From NCBI RefSeq assembly GCF_001618425.1, contig NZ_BDCU01000057.1:1-64000 (forward strand): a stretch of 64,000 bases of DNA, in the 5' to 3' direction. This DNA comes from Nocardia fusca NBRC 14340 (lineage in GTDB: Bacteria; Actinomycetota; Actinomycetes; Mycobacteriales; Mycobacteriaceae). The notes under the pieces are model-generated. The model made no database searches and was not told the DNA's origin. It was given only the letters and a program-made list of their open reading frames with translations. The position numbers and the translations under genes are program-made. Shown here one piece after another: positions 8,979 to 17,543 of the stretch (position 1 is the stretch's first letter; the number at the start of each line of letters is the position of its first letter).

Positions 8979-9698
8979 TCACAGGATGCAGGTGACCCGT
9001 TCGCTCTCCACCCGCCGCTCCCGCAGCGCCGGATCGGGATTGGCCACCTGGACCAGGGAAGCGCCCGCGGTGAGCACCGCGAGGTAGCCGTCGATCAATT
9101 CGGCGGGCGTATCCCAGGAGGCACTGGAGAGCACCCGGTCGCCTTCGGCGAAACCCTGCCGGGCAGCGGATTTCCGGGCCTCGGTGAGCACCTCCGACAC
9201 CGGCATACCGTCGAGCGCCGCACCGGTGCCGCCGGGCAGGAACTGATCTCCGTGCACGCGGACCGCGGTCGCGTAGTCGGTGACCCCGATCGGCAGATCA
9301 CGGACCGGCCCACCCATCGGGTCCAGCGACAACGCCGCCACTTCGGGCGCGTCCTCGGTCTCGGCCAGTCGGTCCGGCGCGGCGAAAACGAGTTCCGCGT
9401 CGGGATCGGCGTGCAGCACCACTTCGGTTCCGGCCCACCAGCAGCCGAGCAGGACCGCCGCGGTCTGCCAGTGGGCGGGCAGCAGCACCGCGACCCGGGC
9501 GCCCGGGGTGAGCCCGAACTCGTCGCGGATCAGATTGCCGGTTTTGGCGGCCCAGTTGGCGAGAGTGAGCCCGGACAGCTCGATCCGGGCGCCGGTCGCG
9601 TCGTCGTACCAGGTGACGCGGGGGGCGGCCGGTTCGCGGTCCAGAATCGGCTCGAGCACCGCTTCGGGAAGGGTCGTTGCCTGGTCTATGTCACGCAT
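8979..9698 (-). CDS. TIGR03089 family protein (short AMP-binding-like)
   Basis: A 239-residue protein resembling only the N-terminal part of acyl-CoA synthetases: WYDDATGARIELSG, then LTLANWAAKTGNLI and ARVAVLLPAHWQTAAVLLG. The catalytic C-terminal half and the phosphate loop of true adenylate-forming enzymes are absent, so enzymatic activity is doubtful. The family (Rv3268 in M. tuberculosis) sits beside an LCP protein, as here, 16 bp downstream of it on the same strand. A link to cell-envelope polymer attachment is inference from this conserved pairing. Confidence 0.85.
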   Translation of the reverse strand: MRDIDQATTLPEAVLEPILDREPAAPRVTWYDDATGARIELSGLTLANWAAKTGNLIRDEFGLTPGARVAVLLPAHWQTAAVLLGCWWAGTEVVLHADPDAELVFAAPDRLAETEDAPEVAALSLDPMGGPVRDLPIGVTDYATAVRVHGDQFLPGGTGAALDGMPVSEVLTEARKSAARQGFAEGDRVLSSASWDTPAELIDGYLAVLTAGASLVQVANPDPALRERRVESERVTCIL

Positions 9699-9714
9699 CG
9701 TCTGCTTTCGGCGC

Positions 9715-11187
9715 TCAATTCACACAGGTGGGTCCATCTTCGGCCGCCGCGATCGGCGGCGCGGGCGGCACCGGAGTGGCCGAGGTCGACGTACTGCCGA
9801 AATCGATCACGTCTCCGCTACCGGATCCGGGGCCAGCGTAGTCGCTCGTCAGCACCACGCTCACCGCTCCCGTCTCAATCGACGGATCCGATACGACAGG
9901 TACCCCGCCCAGCGCGGCCGCGACCGCCTTCGCGCCCGGATCCGACGCCGAGGAGGCGCGCACCTGGCTCTGCGACACCGGCCCACCGGAATAGTTACCC
10001 ACCGACCCCTGGATGTAACCGAGACCGAGCAGTTCCTGGGCGACCGCGTTCGCCAGGCCCGAGACCGTGCTGGAGTTGTACACCGATACCTCGACGTTTC
10101 CCGGATTCACCGCAGGGGTGGTGGTTTCGGTCTCGGGCCGGCGGGTCGGTTCCTCGCCGACCAGCGCGGCGACATAGTCGTGCACCTCGTCGGGATCGAC
10201 GCGCACCACCGATTCCCCGTTGGTGGTGGTGCCGTTGAGATCGGCGACCGGAATCGTCTCGAAGGTGACCTCCCCGGCGGTGAGGTCCTGGAGCTGGTTC
10301 AGGAAACCGATCAGATCCCAGCCCTCGTCGAGTACCACGGTGCGCCCCACGGCATCGCTGAGTTCGCGCAATCGGCTCGGATTGCTCAGCGTGTCGGCGC
10401 TCACGACCTGATGGACCAGCTGGGCCATGAACACCTGCTGCCGCACGATGCGGTCCAGGTCGCCACGTTCGAGATTGTGGCGTTGCCGCACGAAGCTCAG
10501 CGCCTGGGGACCGTCCAGCTTCTGGCGCCCGCCCGGGAAATACGCCCCCGAGAGCGGTTCGTCGACCGCATGGCGCAGGCAGACGTCCACCCCGCCGACC
10601 GCATCGGTGAGCAGGACGAAACCGAGCAGGGAGACCTCGGCGTAGTGGTCGACGGTGATCCCGGTGAGCCCGGCCACCGATTCGATCAGTGCCTGCCGCC
10701 CGCGCTGGGTCGACTGTTCCTCGGCGTCGTCCGCCGAGACCCCCTCGGCGAGCAGATCGTCCTGCACGGTCTGTTTGGTGATCCCGTAGGCGGAATTGAT
10801 CTTGCCCTTGCCCAGGCCCGGGATGTCGACGTAGGCGTCGCGGGGAATCGAGATGGCGGTGGCCGAGCGGCCGTCGTTGGGCACGCGCACCAGCACGATG
10901 GTGTCGGTATTGGTGCCTATCTCGTCGCCGGCGTGCAGCATGGCCCGTTCGGCGTCGGTGAGCGGGTTGCCCTTGGCGTCGGTGCGCGAATCCACGCCGA
11001 CGAGCAGGATGTCGACCGCGCCGTCGGTATGCCCGCCCAGGCCCAGATCGCTGATCCGCTCGATGTTCGAGACCAAGGAATCCACTCCGCGCCAGGCGAA
11101 CCCGGTCGCCACCAGCACCATCAGAGCAACCGATGCGACCAGTACCCGCACCGGACTCCACAACGTCGGCTCCCCACGCTGCGCCAC
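9715..11187 (-). CDS. LytR-CpsA-Psr (LCP) ligase with LytR C-terminal domain
   Basis: A 490-residue membrane-anchored protein. In mycobacteria the orthologous family (Lcp1, Rv3267) attaches arabinogalactan to peptidoglycan. Residues 13-31 form one membrane segment, followed by the LCP domain starting DILLVGVDSR, with RQRHNLERGDLDRI carrying the conserved arginines. A second LytR_C domain begins near VEVSVYNSSTVSG. The active domain would lie outside the membrane. It is divergent from rmlD-wbbL-manC, which build the linkage unit it would ligate, so the arrangement is functionally coherent. Confidence 0.92.
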   Translation of the reverse strand: MAQRGEPTLWSPVRVLVASVALMVLVATGFAWRGVDSLVSNIERISDLGLGGHTDGAVDILLVGVDSRTDAKGNPLTDAERAMLHAGDEIGTNTDTIVLVRVPNDGRSATAISIPRDAYVDIPGLGKGKINSAYGITKQTVQDDLLAEGVSADDAEEQSTQRGRQALIESVAGLTGITVDHYAEVSLLGFVLLTDAVGGVDVCLRHAVDEPLSGAYFPGGRQKLDGPQALSFVRQRHNLERGDLDRIVRQQVFMAQLVHQVVSADTLSNPSRLRELSDAVGRTVVLDEGWDLIGFLNQLQDLTAGEVTFETIPVADLNGTTTNGESVVRVDPDEVHDYVAALVGEEPTRRPETETTTPAVNPGNVEVSVYNSSTVSGLANAVAQELLGLGYIQGSVGNYSGGPVSQSQVRASSASDPGAKAVAAALGGVPVVSDPSIETGAVSVVLTSDYAGPGSGSGDVIDFGSTSTSATPVPPAPPIAAAEDGPTCVN

Positions 11188-11334
11188 CTTGGACTTCCTC
11201 TCCCCTTACGGATCGGTCGAGGACCCCGACCCACTTCGCGTATGCCGTCGAAACACCTTCCGCACCACGCAGGCTAACCAACAGCAGCCCGGGTGACCCC
11301 GATTCGGCGACCGACGGCGTGCCAGACTGGGCCG

Positions 11335-12204
11335 GTGAACGCCGCTGTACCGCCCGCCACCGGAGTAGCCGACCGTCTCCTCGTCACCGGGGCGGGCGGT
11401 CAGGTGGGTGGTGAACTACTCCGGCTGATACCCGCTCTCCGGGCCTTCACCCGGTCCCGGCTCGACATCACCGATCGGGCAGCGGTGGAATCAGTGGTCC
11501 GCCCCGGCGATATCGTCCTCAATTGTGCCGCGTTCACCGCGGTCGACCGGGCCGAATCGGAACCCGGGACCGCCTTCGCCGGTAACGAGACCGGCCCGGC
11601 GGTACTGGCCGCGGCCTGCGCGCGCGCCGGCGCCCGGCTGATCCACCTCTCCACCGACTACGTCTTCCCCGGCACCGCCGACAGCCCCTATGAACCGTCC
11701 GATCCCACCGGGCCCACCACGGTGTACGGCCGCTCGAAACTCGCCGGGGAACGCGCGGTGCGTGAACTGTGCCCGCAGGCCCATATCGTGCGGACGGCCT
11801 GGGTATACGCCGGGACCGGGACCGATTTCGTGGCGACCATGCGCCGGTTGGAAAAGGAACGCGACACCGTATCCGTGGTGAACGATCAGATCGGCTCCCC
11901 CACCTTCGCCGCCGACCTCGCCGCCGGACTGCTCGAACTGGCCGCGACCCCCACGGCGCCCGCTGTGCTGCACGCCACGAACTCCGGCCGGGCCAGCTGG
12001 TACGACCTGGCCCGCGCGGTATTCGCCGGTATCGGCGCCGACCCCGAGCGGGTCCGGCCGTGCACCACCGCGGAATTTCCCCGGCCCGCCGCCCGGCCCG
12101 CTTTCTCGGTGCTGTCCGGGACCGCTTGGCGCGAGGCCGGACTGACACCTTTGCGCCCGTGGGAATCCGCGCTGACCGAGGCACTGAACCGGGCCGCCCG
12201 TTAG
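11335..12204 (+). CDS. rmlD: dTDP-4-dehydrorhamnose reductase
   Basis: A 289-residue SDR enzyme catalysing the last step to dTDP-L-rhamnose, donor for the arabinogalactan linkage unit. The nucleotide motif TGAGGQVG (18-25), LSTDYVF (105-111) and the catalytic Y131-x3-K135 (VYGRSK) are present. I prefer GTG 11335, 12 residues before the Rossmann strand, over GTG 11293, which adds 14 residues without family similarity. Neither start has a good ribosome site. The next gene, wbbL, starts 11 bp after the stop, forming an operon. Confidence 0.92.
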   Translation: MNAAVPPATGVADRLLVTGAGGQVGGELLRLIPALRAFTRSRLDITDRAAVESVVRPGDIVLNCAAFTAVDRAESEPGTAFAGNETGPAVLAAACARAGARLIHLSTDYVFPGTADSPYEPSDPTGPTTVYGRSKLAGERAVRELCPQAHIVRTAWVYAGTGTDFVATMRRLEKERDTVSVVNDQIGSPTFAADLAAGLLELAATPTAPAVLHATNSGRASWYDLARAVFAGIGADPERVRPCTTAEFPRPAARPAFSVLSGTAWREAGLTPLRPWESALTEALNRAAR

Positions 12205-12215
12205 GGTGGTGCGCT

Positions 12216-13118
12216 GTGAGCGCTTCCGATACCCCGCACGACCGGCCACGTCTGGCCGTGGTCACGGTCACCTATTCGCCGGGCGAACATCTCGAGCATT
12301 TCATCAGCACCCTGGCCACGGCCACCGCGGAGAAGCCGCAGGTCATCCTGGCCGACAACGGCTCCACCGACGGCGTGCCCGAACTCGTGGCCGACGCCAA
12401 TGCCCATGTGCGTTTCCTACCGACCGGCGGCAATATCGGATACGGCGGCGCCATCAACCGGGCCGTCGCCGAACTCGACCCCGATCTCGAATACGTGCTG
12501 ATCGCCAACCCGGATATCCGGTGGGGCAACGATTCCATCGACATCATGCTGGAGGCGGCCCAGCGCTGGCCCCGGGCGGGCGCCATCGGGCCCATGGTCC
12601 GCGAACCCGACGGCAGCGTCTACCCCTCGGCCCGCTCGGTGCCCGGGATCATGGACGGCGCGGGTCACGCCATCCTCGGCGCCGTCTGGAAGACCAACCC
12701 GTGGACCCGGCGCTACCGTCAGGAGAACGAGGAGATCTCCGAGCGCACCGTCGGCTGGCTGTCCGGGTCGTGCCTGCTGGTGCGGCGCGCGGCGTTCGAC
12801 TCGATCGAGGGCTTCGACTCGCGGTACTTCATGTACATGGAGGACGTCGACTTCGGCGACCGGATGGGCCGGGCCGGCTGGCACAACGTCTTCGTGCCCG
12901 ACGCCGAGGTCACCCACGCCAAGGGGCACGCGGCGGGGCGCCACCCCGAGAAGATGCTGCCCGCCCACCACGCCAGCGCCTACCGCTTCCAGGCCGACCG
13001 GCATCCGCACTGGTGGCAGGCCCCGCTGCGCTGGGCACTGAAGGCCGGACTTGCGGTGCGCTGCCGGATTGCGGTTCGATCCGCTCTGCGTGCACGGGAG
13101 CGGGAGCAGGCCGGGTAG
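12216..13118 (+). CDS. wbbL: Rhamnosyltransferase WbbL
   Basis: A 300-residue GT2-family glycosyltransferase that adds rhamnose to decaprenyl-diphospho-GlcNAc, making the disaccharide linker between peptidoglycan and arabinogalactan. Nucleotide-sugar motifs are visible: DNGSTDG (47-53), NIGYGGAIN (73-81), NPD (98-100) and the acceptor-side YMEDVDFGDR. The start is GTG 12216 with agggtgg upstream; the reading frame continues upstream inside rmlD but is not coding there. It lies between rmlD, which makes its donor, and manC, the order of Rv3266c-Rv3264c. Confidence 0.93.
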   Translation: MSASDTPHDRPRLAVVTVTYSPGEHLEHFISTLATATAEKPQVILADNGSTDGVPELVADANAHVRFLPTGGNIGYGGAINRAVAELDPDLEYVLIANPDIRWGNDSIDIMLEAAQRWPRAGAIGPMVREPDGSVYPSARSVPGIMDGAGHAILGAVWKTNPWTRRYRQENEEISERTVGWLSGSCLLVRRAAFDSIEGFDSRYFMYMEDVDFGDRMGRAGWHNVFVPDAEVTHAKGHAAGRHPEKMLPAHHASAYRFQADRHPHWWQAPLRWALKAGLAVRCRIAVRSALRAREREQAG

Positions 13119-13172
13119 ACAACCGACCGCTGCCGTGCCGGGTCGATGATCGAATGGGAACAAGGGAGCTCC

Positions 13173-14252
13173 ATGGCATCACAAGCAGGCGCTGACGCGG
13201 TGATTCTGGTCGGCGGAAAAGGGACACGGCTGCGGCCGCTGACCCTGTCGGCGCCCAAGCCGATGCTCCCGACGGCCGGGCTCCCGTTCCTGACCCATCT
13301 GCTGACCCGGATCGCGGGCGCGGGCATCACCCATGTGGTACTCAGCACCTCCTACAAGGCCGAGGTCTTCGAGGAGTACTTCGGTGACGGCGCCGAATTA
13401 GGCCTGGAGCTCGAATACGTCACCGAGACCGAACCGCTGGGCACCGGCGGCGGTATCCGCAATGTGCTGTCCAGGCTCACCGCGGACAATGTCATGGTGT
13501 TCAACGGTGACGTCCTCGGCGGCACCGACCTGACGTCCATTCTGGAGACCCACGAGAAGACCCGGGCCGACGTCACCCTGCACCTGGTGCGGGTCGGCGA
13601 TCCACGCGCCTTCGGCTGCGTACCGACCGATGCCGACGGCCGGGTCACGGCCTTCCTGGAGAAGACCCAGGACCCGCCGACCGATCAGATCAACGCCGGC
13701 TGCTACGTCTTTCGGCGCGAATACATCGAGAAGATCCCGGCCGGGCGCCCGGTCTCGGTGGAGCGCGAAGTCTTCCCCGCGCTGTTGACCGAGGGCGCCC
13801 GTGTCCAGGGTCACGTCGACACCTCGTACTGGCGGGATATGGGCACTCCGGAGGACTTCGTCCGGGGTTCCGCGGACCTGGTCCGCGGTATCGCCCCCTC
13901 CCCCGCGCTCCCCGGCCAGCGCGGTGAATCCCTCGTGCACGAAGGGGCCGGGATCGCCCCGGGCGCCCTGCTCATCGGCGGCACTGTGGTGGGCCGCGGC
14001 GCGGAAGTGGGCGCCGGTGCCCGCCTCGACGGTGCCATCCTGTTCGACGGCGCCAAGGTGGAGGCCGGGGCCACGGTGGAACGCTCCATCATCGGTTTCG
14101 GCGCCCGCATCGGTCCCCGCGCCCTGGTCCGCGACGGAGTGATCGGCGACGGCGCCAGCGTGGGTGCCCGCTGCGAACTGCTGCGCGGCGCCCGGGTGTG
14201 GCCGGGAGTGCAGATCCCCGACGGCGGGATCAGGTTCTCCACCGACGTGTAG
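13173..14252 (+). CDS. manC: Mannose-1-phosphate guanylyltransferase / sugar nucleotidyltransferase (Rv3264c type)
   Basis: A 359-residue nucleotidyltransferase with the signature GGKGTRLRPLTLSAPKP (14-30) and metal-site FNGDVL, followed by a left-handed beta-helix of hexapeptide repeats from about residue 250 (GAGIAPGALLIGG onward). The M. tuberculosis counterpart makes GDP-mannose, linking this operon to the manB/manA products. A glucose- or rhamnose-type pyrophosphorylase cannot be excluded from motifs alone. ATG 13173 has GGGAG just upstream and is preferred to ATG 13146. Confidence 0.85.
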   Translation: MASQAGADAVILVGGKGTRLRPLTLSAPKPMLPTAGLPFLTHLLTRIAGAGITHVVLSTSYKAEVFEEYFGDGAELGLELEYVTETEPLGTGGGIRNVLSRLTADNVMVFNGDVLGGTDLTSILETHEKTRADVTLHLVRVGDPRAFGCVPTDADGRVTAFLEKTQDPPTDQINAGCYVFRREYIEKIPAGRPVSVEREVFPALLTEGARVQGHVDTSYWRDMGTPEDFVRGSADLVRGIAPSPALPGQRGESLVHEGAGIAPGALLIGGTVVGRGAEVGAGARLDGAILFDGAKVEAGATVERSIIGFGARIGPRALVRDGVIGDGASVGARCELLRGARVWPGVQIPDGGIRFSTDV

Positions 14253-14266
14253 GAGTGTTCCCGGCC

Positions 14267-15838
14267 TCACGCAAAGCCCACCGCGCGCTCCCCCCAGGCC
14301 GTGAGCAGGTCGCCTTCCGGGTCCGGTACCACTCGGTCGATCGAGTCGATCAGCAGCGTGTCCCGCGACTCCGGATGGTAGGGCGGCCAGTGTTTCGACC
14401 CGTCCAGCGCGGCCGGGACGCCATGCGCGGCGAAGGCCAGCCAACGGCGCATCATCCGGCCCGAGACCTCGACGGCCTGCCTGCGGCCACCGAGCCAGAA
14501 GGTGGGGTCGTGGTCGAAGGTGCCGAAGTTGCCGAACACGTACGGCAGTTCGGTGGCGTGACCGGCGCCGACCCGGGCCGCCCGCAACATGGGCGTGGCG
14601 TGGTCGAACCGGTACATCCAGGTCCGTGAGTGCTGGGCGTGGCCGTCGGCCACCCACAGGGCCGGCATCCGGAACGCCGCGTCGGTGGACATGGCCAGCG
14701 CACCCCGTGGCTTCGCCAGGTCGGGATACACCGCGGTGATCTCCGCGAGCCGTTCCGCCGTCAACCCGGGATGCCCGGCCTGTACCTGTTCGAGCATCAT
14801 GTTCACCGCTTGCGGGGTCACCGGCATGATCGGCGACCGGAACAGCCGGAACAGCGACGCCTCGTCCTTGTTGGTGCCGATGATGAGCGGTACCCGATGT
14901 GACCGCCCGTCCCGGAATCGGTCGGTGGGATAGCCGGGCAGCAGATCCTCGTCGACGACCGGGGCGGCGGCCAGAGTGCCGGGCGCCTGCAGCGGCACCT
15001 CGTCGATCAGGACAGCGGCGGCCCGCACGATCCGCTCGAGTGGGCATTCGAGCAGTTCACCGATCCGGGCGCGGGGCAGGTCGACCAGTTCACGGAAACG
15101 TTCGGCCACCCCGGCCGCGCGTTCCTTCCCGTACACAGCGGTGGCGGGCGGGCTCTGCGCGATGGCCCGCTGGAACAGGCCGGCGGCCCGCGGTGCGGTG
15201 AGCAGCGCGGTGACACAGCCGGCCCCGGAGGATTCCCCGAAGAGGGTCACATTGCCCGGATCGCCGCCGAAGGCGCCGATATTGTCGCGCACCCATTCCA
15301 GCGCCGCGAGCTGGTCGAGCAGGCCCAGATTGGGAACGAACTCGTCGGACAGCGACGACAGGTCCAGGAACCCGAACGCGCCCACCCGGTAGTTCACCGT
15401 CACCACCACCACATCGCCTGTCTCGGCCAGGTGGCGACCGTCGTAGACGCCCTGGGCCGCGGAGCCGAGGCAGTACGCGCCACCGTGCAGCCACACCATT
15501 ACCGGCCGCGGTTCCTCCGACGCGGTGGCCGGCGCCCAGATATTGAGCCACAGGCAATCCTCGCCCATGGCCAGCGAGCGGTCCATGGGCACGGTGTTGG
15601 CCATATCCTGCGGCGCGATCCGCCCGGCGACCAGGCAGTCGCGGACCCCGTCCCAGCGTTCCGGGGCCCGCGGTGGCCGGAACCTGCGAGGCCCGGCGGG
15701 TGCGGCGGCGTAGGGAACACCCCGCCAGACAGATACCGCGCCTTCCCGGCGACCGCGGACCGCACCGAACTCGGTCCGCGCCACCGGGGCGCGCTCGTCG
15801 CCCACCGCAGGCGTCCCCTCGAAGCACTGGACGTTCAT
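14267..15838 (-). CDS. Type-B carboxylesterase
   Basis: A 523-residue alpha/beta-hydrolase. The oxyanion-hole HGGAY (118-122), nucleophile elbow GESSG with Ser203, acidic residue in GTNKDEAS and His in GAGHATELPYVFG complete the family triad. No signal peptide is seen, so it is probably cytosolic. It hydrolyses carboxylic esters; substrate unknown. ATG 15838 has AGGAGG six bases upstream; an adjacent GTG at 15841 is also possible. It converges on manC with only 14 bp between stops. Confidence 0.92.
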   Translation of the reverse strand: MNVQCFEGTPAVGDERAPVARTEFGAVRGRREGAVSVWRGVPYAAAPAGPRRFRPPRAPERWDGVRDCLVAGRIAPQDMANTVPMDRSLAMGEDCLWLNIWAPATASEEPRPVMVWLHGGAYCLGSAAQGVYDGRHLAETGDVVVVTVNYRVGAFGFLDLSSLSDEFVPNLGLLDQLAALEWVRDNIGAFGGDPGNVTLFGESSGAGCVTALLTAPRAAGLFQRAIAQSPPATAVYGKERAAGVAERFRELVDLPRARIGELLECPLERIVRAAAVLIDEVPLQAPGTLAAAPVVDEDLLPGYPTDRFRDGRSHRVPLIIGTNKDEASLFRLFRSPIMPVTPQAVNMMLEQVQAGHPGLTAERLAEITAVYPDLAKPRGALAMSTDAAFRMPALWVADGHAQHSRTWMYRFDHATPMLRAARVGAGHATELPYVFGNFGTFDHDPTFWLGGRRQAVEVSGRMMRRWLAFAAHGVPAALDGSKHWPPYHPESRDTLLIDSIDRVVPDPEGDLLTAWGERAVGFA

Positions 15839-15954
15839 CACAGACCTCCTCTACCTGTGCATTCGAGGGTACGACCAAAGTGGTTACACTTCGGTTCCAG
15901 AAATATCGCGTTGCATCGCGAAAATGGGCCGCCGGGCCGCCCTAGAATTCGGCC

Positions 15955-16176
15955 ATGCCGAGTTACGAGTTCCGCTGCCGCAGCTGCGGCGACACTTTCG
16001 AGATCAACCGACCGATGGCGCAGGCGTCGGATCCGGCCCGTTGCCCGCACGGCCACGACGACACAGTGAAACTGCTGACCACCTTCGCGACCACCGGACG
16101 CGCGGCCGCTCCGGCCGTCTCCGCGCCCGCCGCGCCTACCGGCGGTGGCTGCTGCGGCGGCGGTTGCTGCGCCTGA
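15955..16176 (+). CDS. FmdB-like zinc-ribbon protein with Cys-rich tail
   Basis: A 73-residue protein opening MPSYEFRCRSCG, the start of FmdB-type zinc ribbons (Cys8, Cys11). The second ligand pair is CPHGH (Cys30 with His32 or His34) rather than CPxC. The last eleven residues, GGGCCGGGCCA, add four cysteines and could bind metal or form disulfides, which is inference. Function of the family is unknown; a regulatory role was proposed from the founding fmdB gene. Divergent from the carboxylesterase. Confidence 0.85.
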   Translation: MPSYEFRCRSCGDTFEINRPMAQASDPARCPHGHDDTVKLLTTFATTGRAAAPAVSAPAAPTGGGCCGGGCCA

Positions 16177-16184
16177 TCCGCGAC

Positions 16185-16213
16185 CCGGGCCGGATCGCCG
16201 CCCGGCGGCCCGG
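16185..16213. terminator. Possible bidirectional terminator
   Basis: An 8-bp stem ccgggccg (16185-16192) with cggcccgg (16206-16213) and a 13-base loop lies between the convergent FmdB-like and Rdx-like genes. No T tract follows on either strand, so this is weak. Confidence 0.35.
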
Positions 16214-16268
16214 CCCGGTGTGTCCGCGGGGCGGCGTGGCGTCTCGACTGCTGCGGCCACGGCACGGC

Positions 16269-16580
16269 TCATCCCACGGCGCCGGGACCCGCGCTGCCGC
16301 GATCACGGTCGATATGGCCGAGATCGCGCTCCGGGGCGATCCGGTCGCGGACCCGCTGTTTGAGGACGGCGATATCCGGAAATCCCCCGTCGGCCCGGCG
16401 CTCCCACACCTGGGTGTCGTCGACCGTGATCCGGAAGACCCCGCCCGTACCGGGAATCAACGCGACCTCGCCGATATCGGTGGTGAAAGTGGTCAGCAGC
16501 TCCTGGGCCATCCAGCTCGCACGTAGCAGCCAGCGGCACTGGGTGCAGTATTCGATGGCGATACGCGACACGACAGGCAC
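16269..16580 (-). CDS. Rdx / SelW-like thioredoxin-fold protein
   Basis: A protein of about 103 residues with the Rdx-family opening IAIEYCTQCRWLLRASWMAQ, where the CxxC replaces the Cys-Sec pair of selenoprotein W, and the later segment GGVFRITVDD. These small thioredoxin-like proteins bind redox partners; the target is unknown. Two GTG starts are possible (16580 and 16571) and neither has a clear ribosome site. The reading frame is open farther upstream but lies antisense to YchJ-like coding. It is followed at a distance by the convergent FmdB-like gene. Confidence 0.85.
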   Translation of the reverse strand: MPVVSRIAIEYCTQCRWLLRASWMAQELLTTFTTDIGEVALIPGTGGVFRITVDDTQVWERRADGGFPDIAVLKQRVRDRIAPERDLGHIDRDRGSAGPGAVG

Positions 16581-16626
16581 ATTACCGGCGGACGGCACGG
16601 ATGACCGGGCGGCCGGGGCGGACCGG

Positions 16627-17016
16627 TCACCATCGGTCGACCTCCCCGTCCACGTACTGCCAGCATCCGTCGACCCGCAGGAACCGGCTGGTCTCGTGCA
16701 ACCGGCCCCGGCCCTCCGGTTCGCGATAGTGCGCGGTGAATTCGACGGTCCCGGATTCATCGAACGGACCGCCCCCGGCCGTGTGCAGGATCTCCACGAA
16801 CAGCCACCGCCGGGCGGGGTCGAGATCGAGTTCGGCGGGGCGCGTACCGGCGTGCCAGGTGCGCAGCAGATAGCCGGTATCACCCACCGCGAAGGCGGTG
16901 AACCGGGACCGCATCAGCGCTTCGGCGGTGGGCGCCGGGCGACCGGCCAGCAGCGGTCCGCAGCATTCCCCGAAAATATCGCCGCGGCGGCACGGGCACG
17001 GCTTCGTATCATCCAC
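16627..17016 (-). CDS. YchJ family protein with SEC-C-type motif (UPF0225)
   Basis: A 129-residue protein with an N-terminal zinc-binding pattern CPCRRGDIFGECCGPLL, an SEC-C-like motif, followed by the YchJ core ALMRSRFTAFAVGDTGYLL and TAHYREPEGRGRLHETSRF. The family is an NTF2-like fold of unknown function. The start codon is GTG 17016; the nearest GGAGG overlaps it, so initiation may be unusual or leaderless. It lies 46 bp upstream of the Rdx-like gene on the same strand. Confidence 0.88.
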   Translation of the reverse strand: MDDTKPCPCRRGDIFGECCGPLLAGRPAPTAEALMRSRFTAFAVGDTGYLLRTWHAGTRPAELDLDPARRWLFVEILHTAGGGPFDESGTVEFTAHYREPEGRGRLHETSRFLRVDGCWQYVDGEVDRW

Positions 17017-17063
17017 CTCCCGATTGTGCCCGGTGGGCGCCGGCCGCCTCGGCTACCGCCCGC

Positions 17064-17543
17064 TCATCCGGGCACGGCGGCCAGTTCGGTGGCGATCCGG
17101 GCGGTGTCGTCGCGCCAGCGGCGCAGCTCGGTGACACCGGGCGCGAGTTCGTAATCGTGATGATGGGTGGCATGCGACAGCGCGGTCCACAGGGCGGCGA
17201 TCCGGGCGGCGGTGAGCGGGTCGGTCACCACCCGCAGCGCCAGGAGCTGGGCCCGCATCGGACAGCGCGCGAGGTCTGGTTCGGTCCGCGACCACAGATC
17301 GTCCACCGACTGTTCGAGCGCGATCCGCAGGATCCACGCGGTCGCGCGCGACCAGACGCCGCCGGCGGCGGGCACCGATCCCTCCAGCAGCCGATCCACC
17401 ACCGCCAGCCTGTCTCCGATACCGGGCCGCGGCACGGGGTCCTCGGCGGGCCGGGGCCGCACCGGCCGGCCGTCGGTGCGCGGGCCGCGGCTCCGGCCAC
17501 CCCCTCCGCGCCGCCCCGAGCCCCGGTCCCGGCGTCCGCTCAC
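17064..17543 (-). CDS. Hypothetical helical partner of the zinc-hook ATPase
   Basis: A 159-residue protein I do not recognise. The first 40 residues are Arg/Gly-rich and probably disordered. The rest is helical, with LAVVDRLLEGSVPAAGG, then WILRIALEQSVDDLW and a His-rich HATHHHDYE segment near the C-terminus. Its GTG start overlaps the TGA stop of the ATPase gene (GTGA, 17540-17543), so translation is coupled and the two products probably act together. Neither strand offers an alternative gene here. Confidence 0.75.
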   Translation of the reverse strand: MSGRRDRGSGRRGGGGRSRGPRTDGRPVRPRPAEDPVPRPGIGDRLAVVDRLLEGSVPAAGGVWSRATAWILRIALEQSVDDLWSRTEPDLARCPMRAQLLALRVVTDPLTAARIAALWTALSHATHHHDYELAPGVTELRRWRDDTARIATELAAVPG

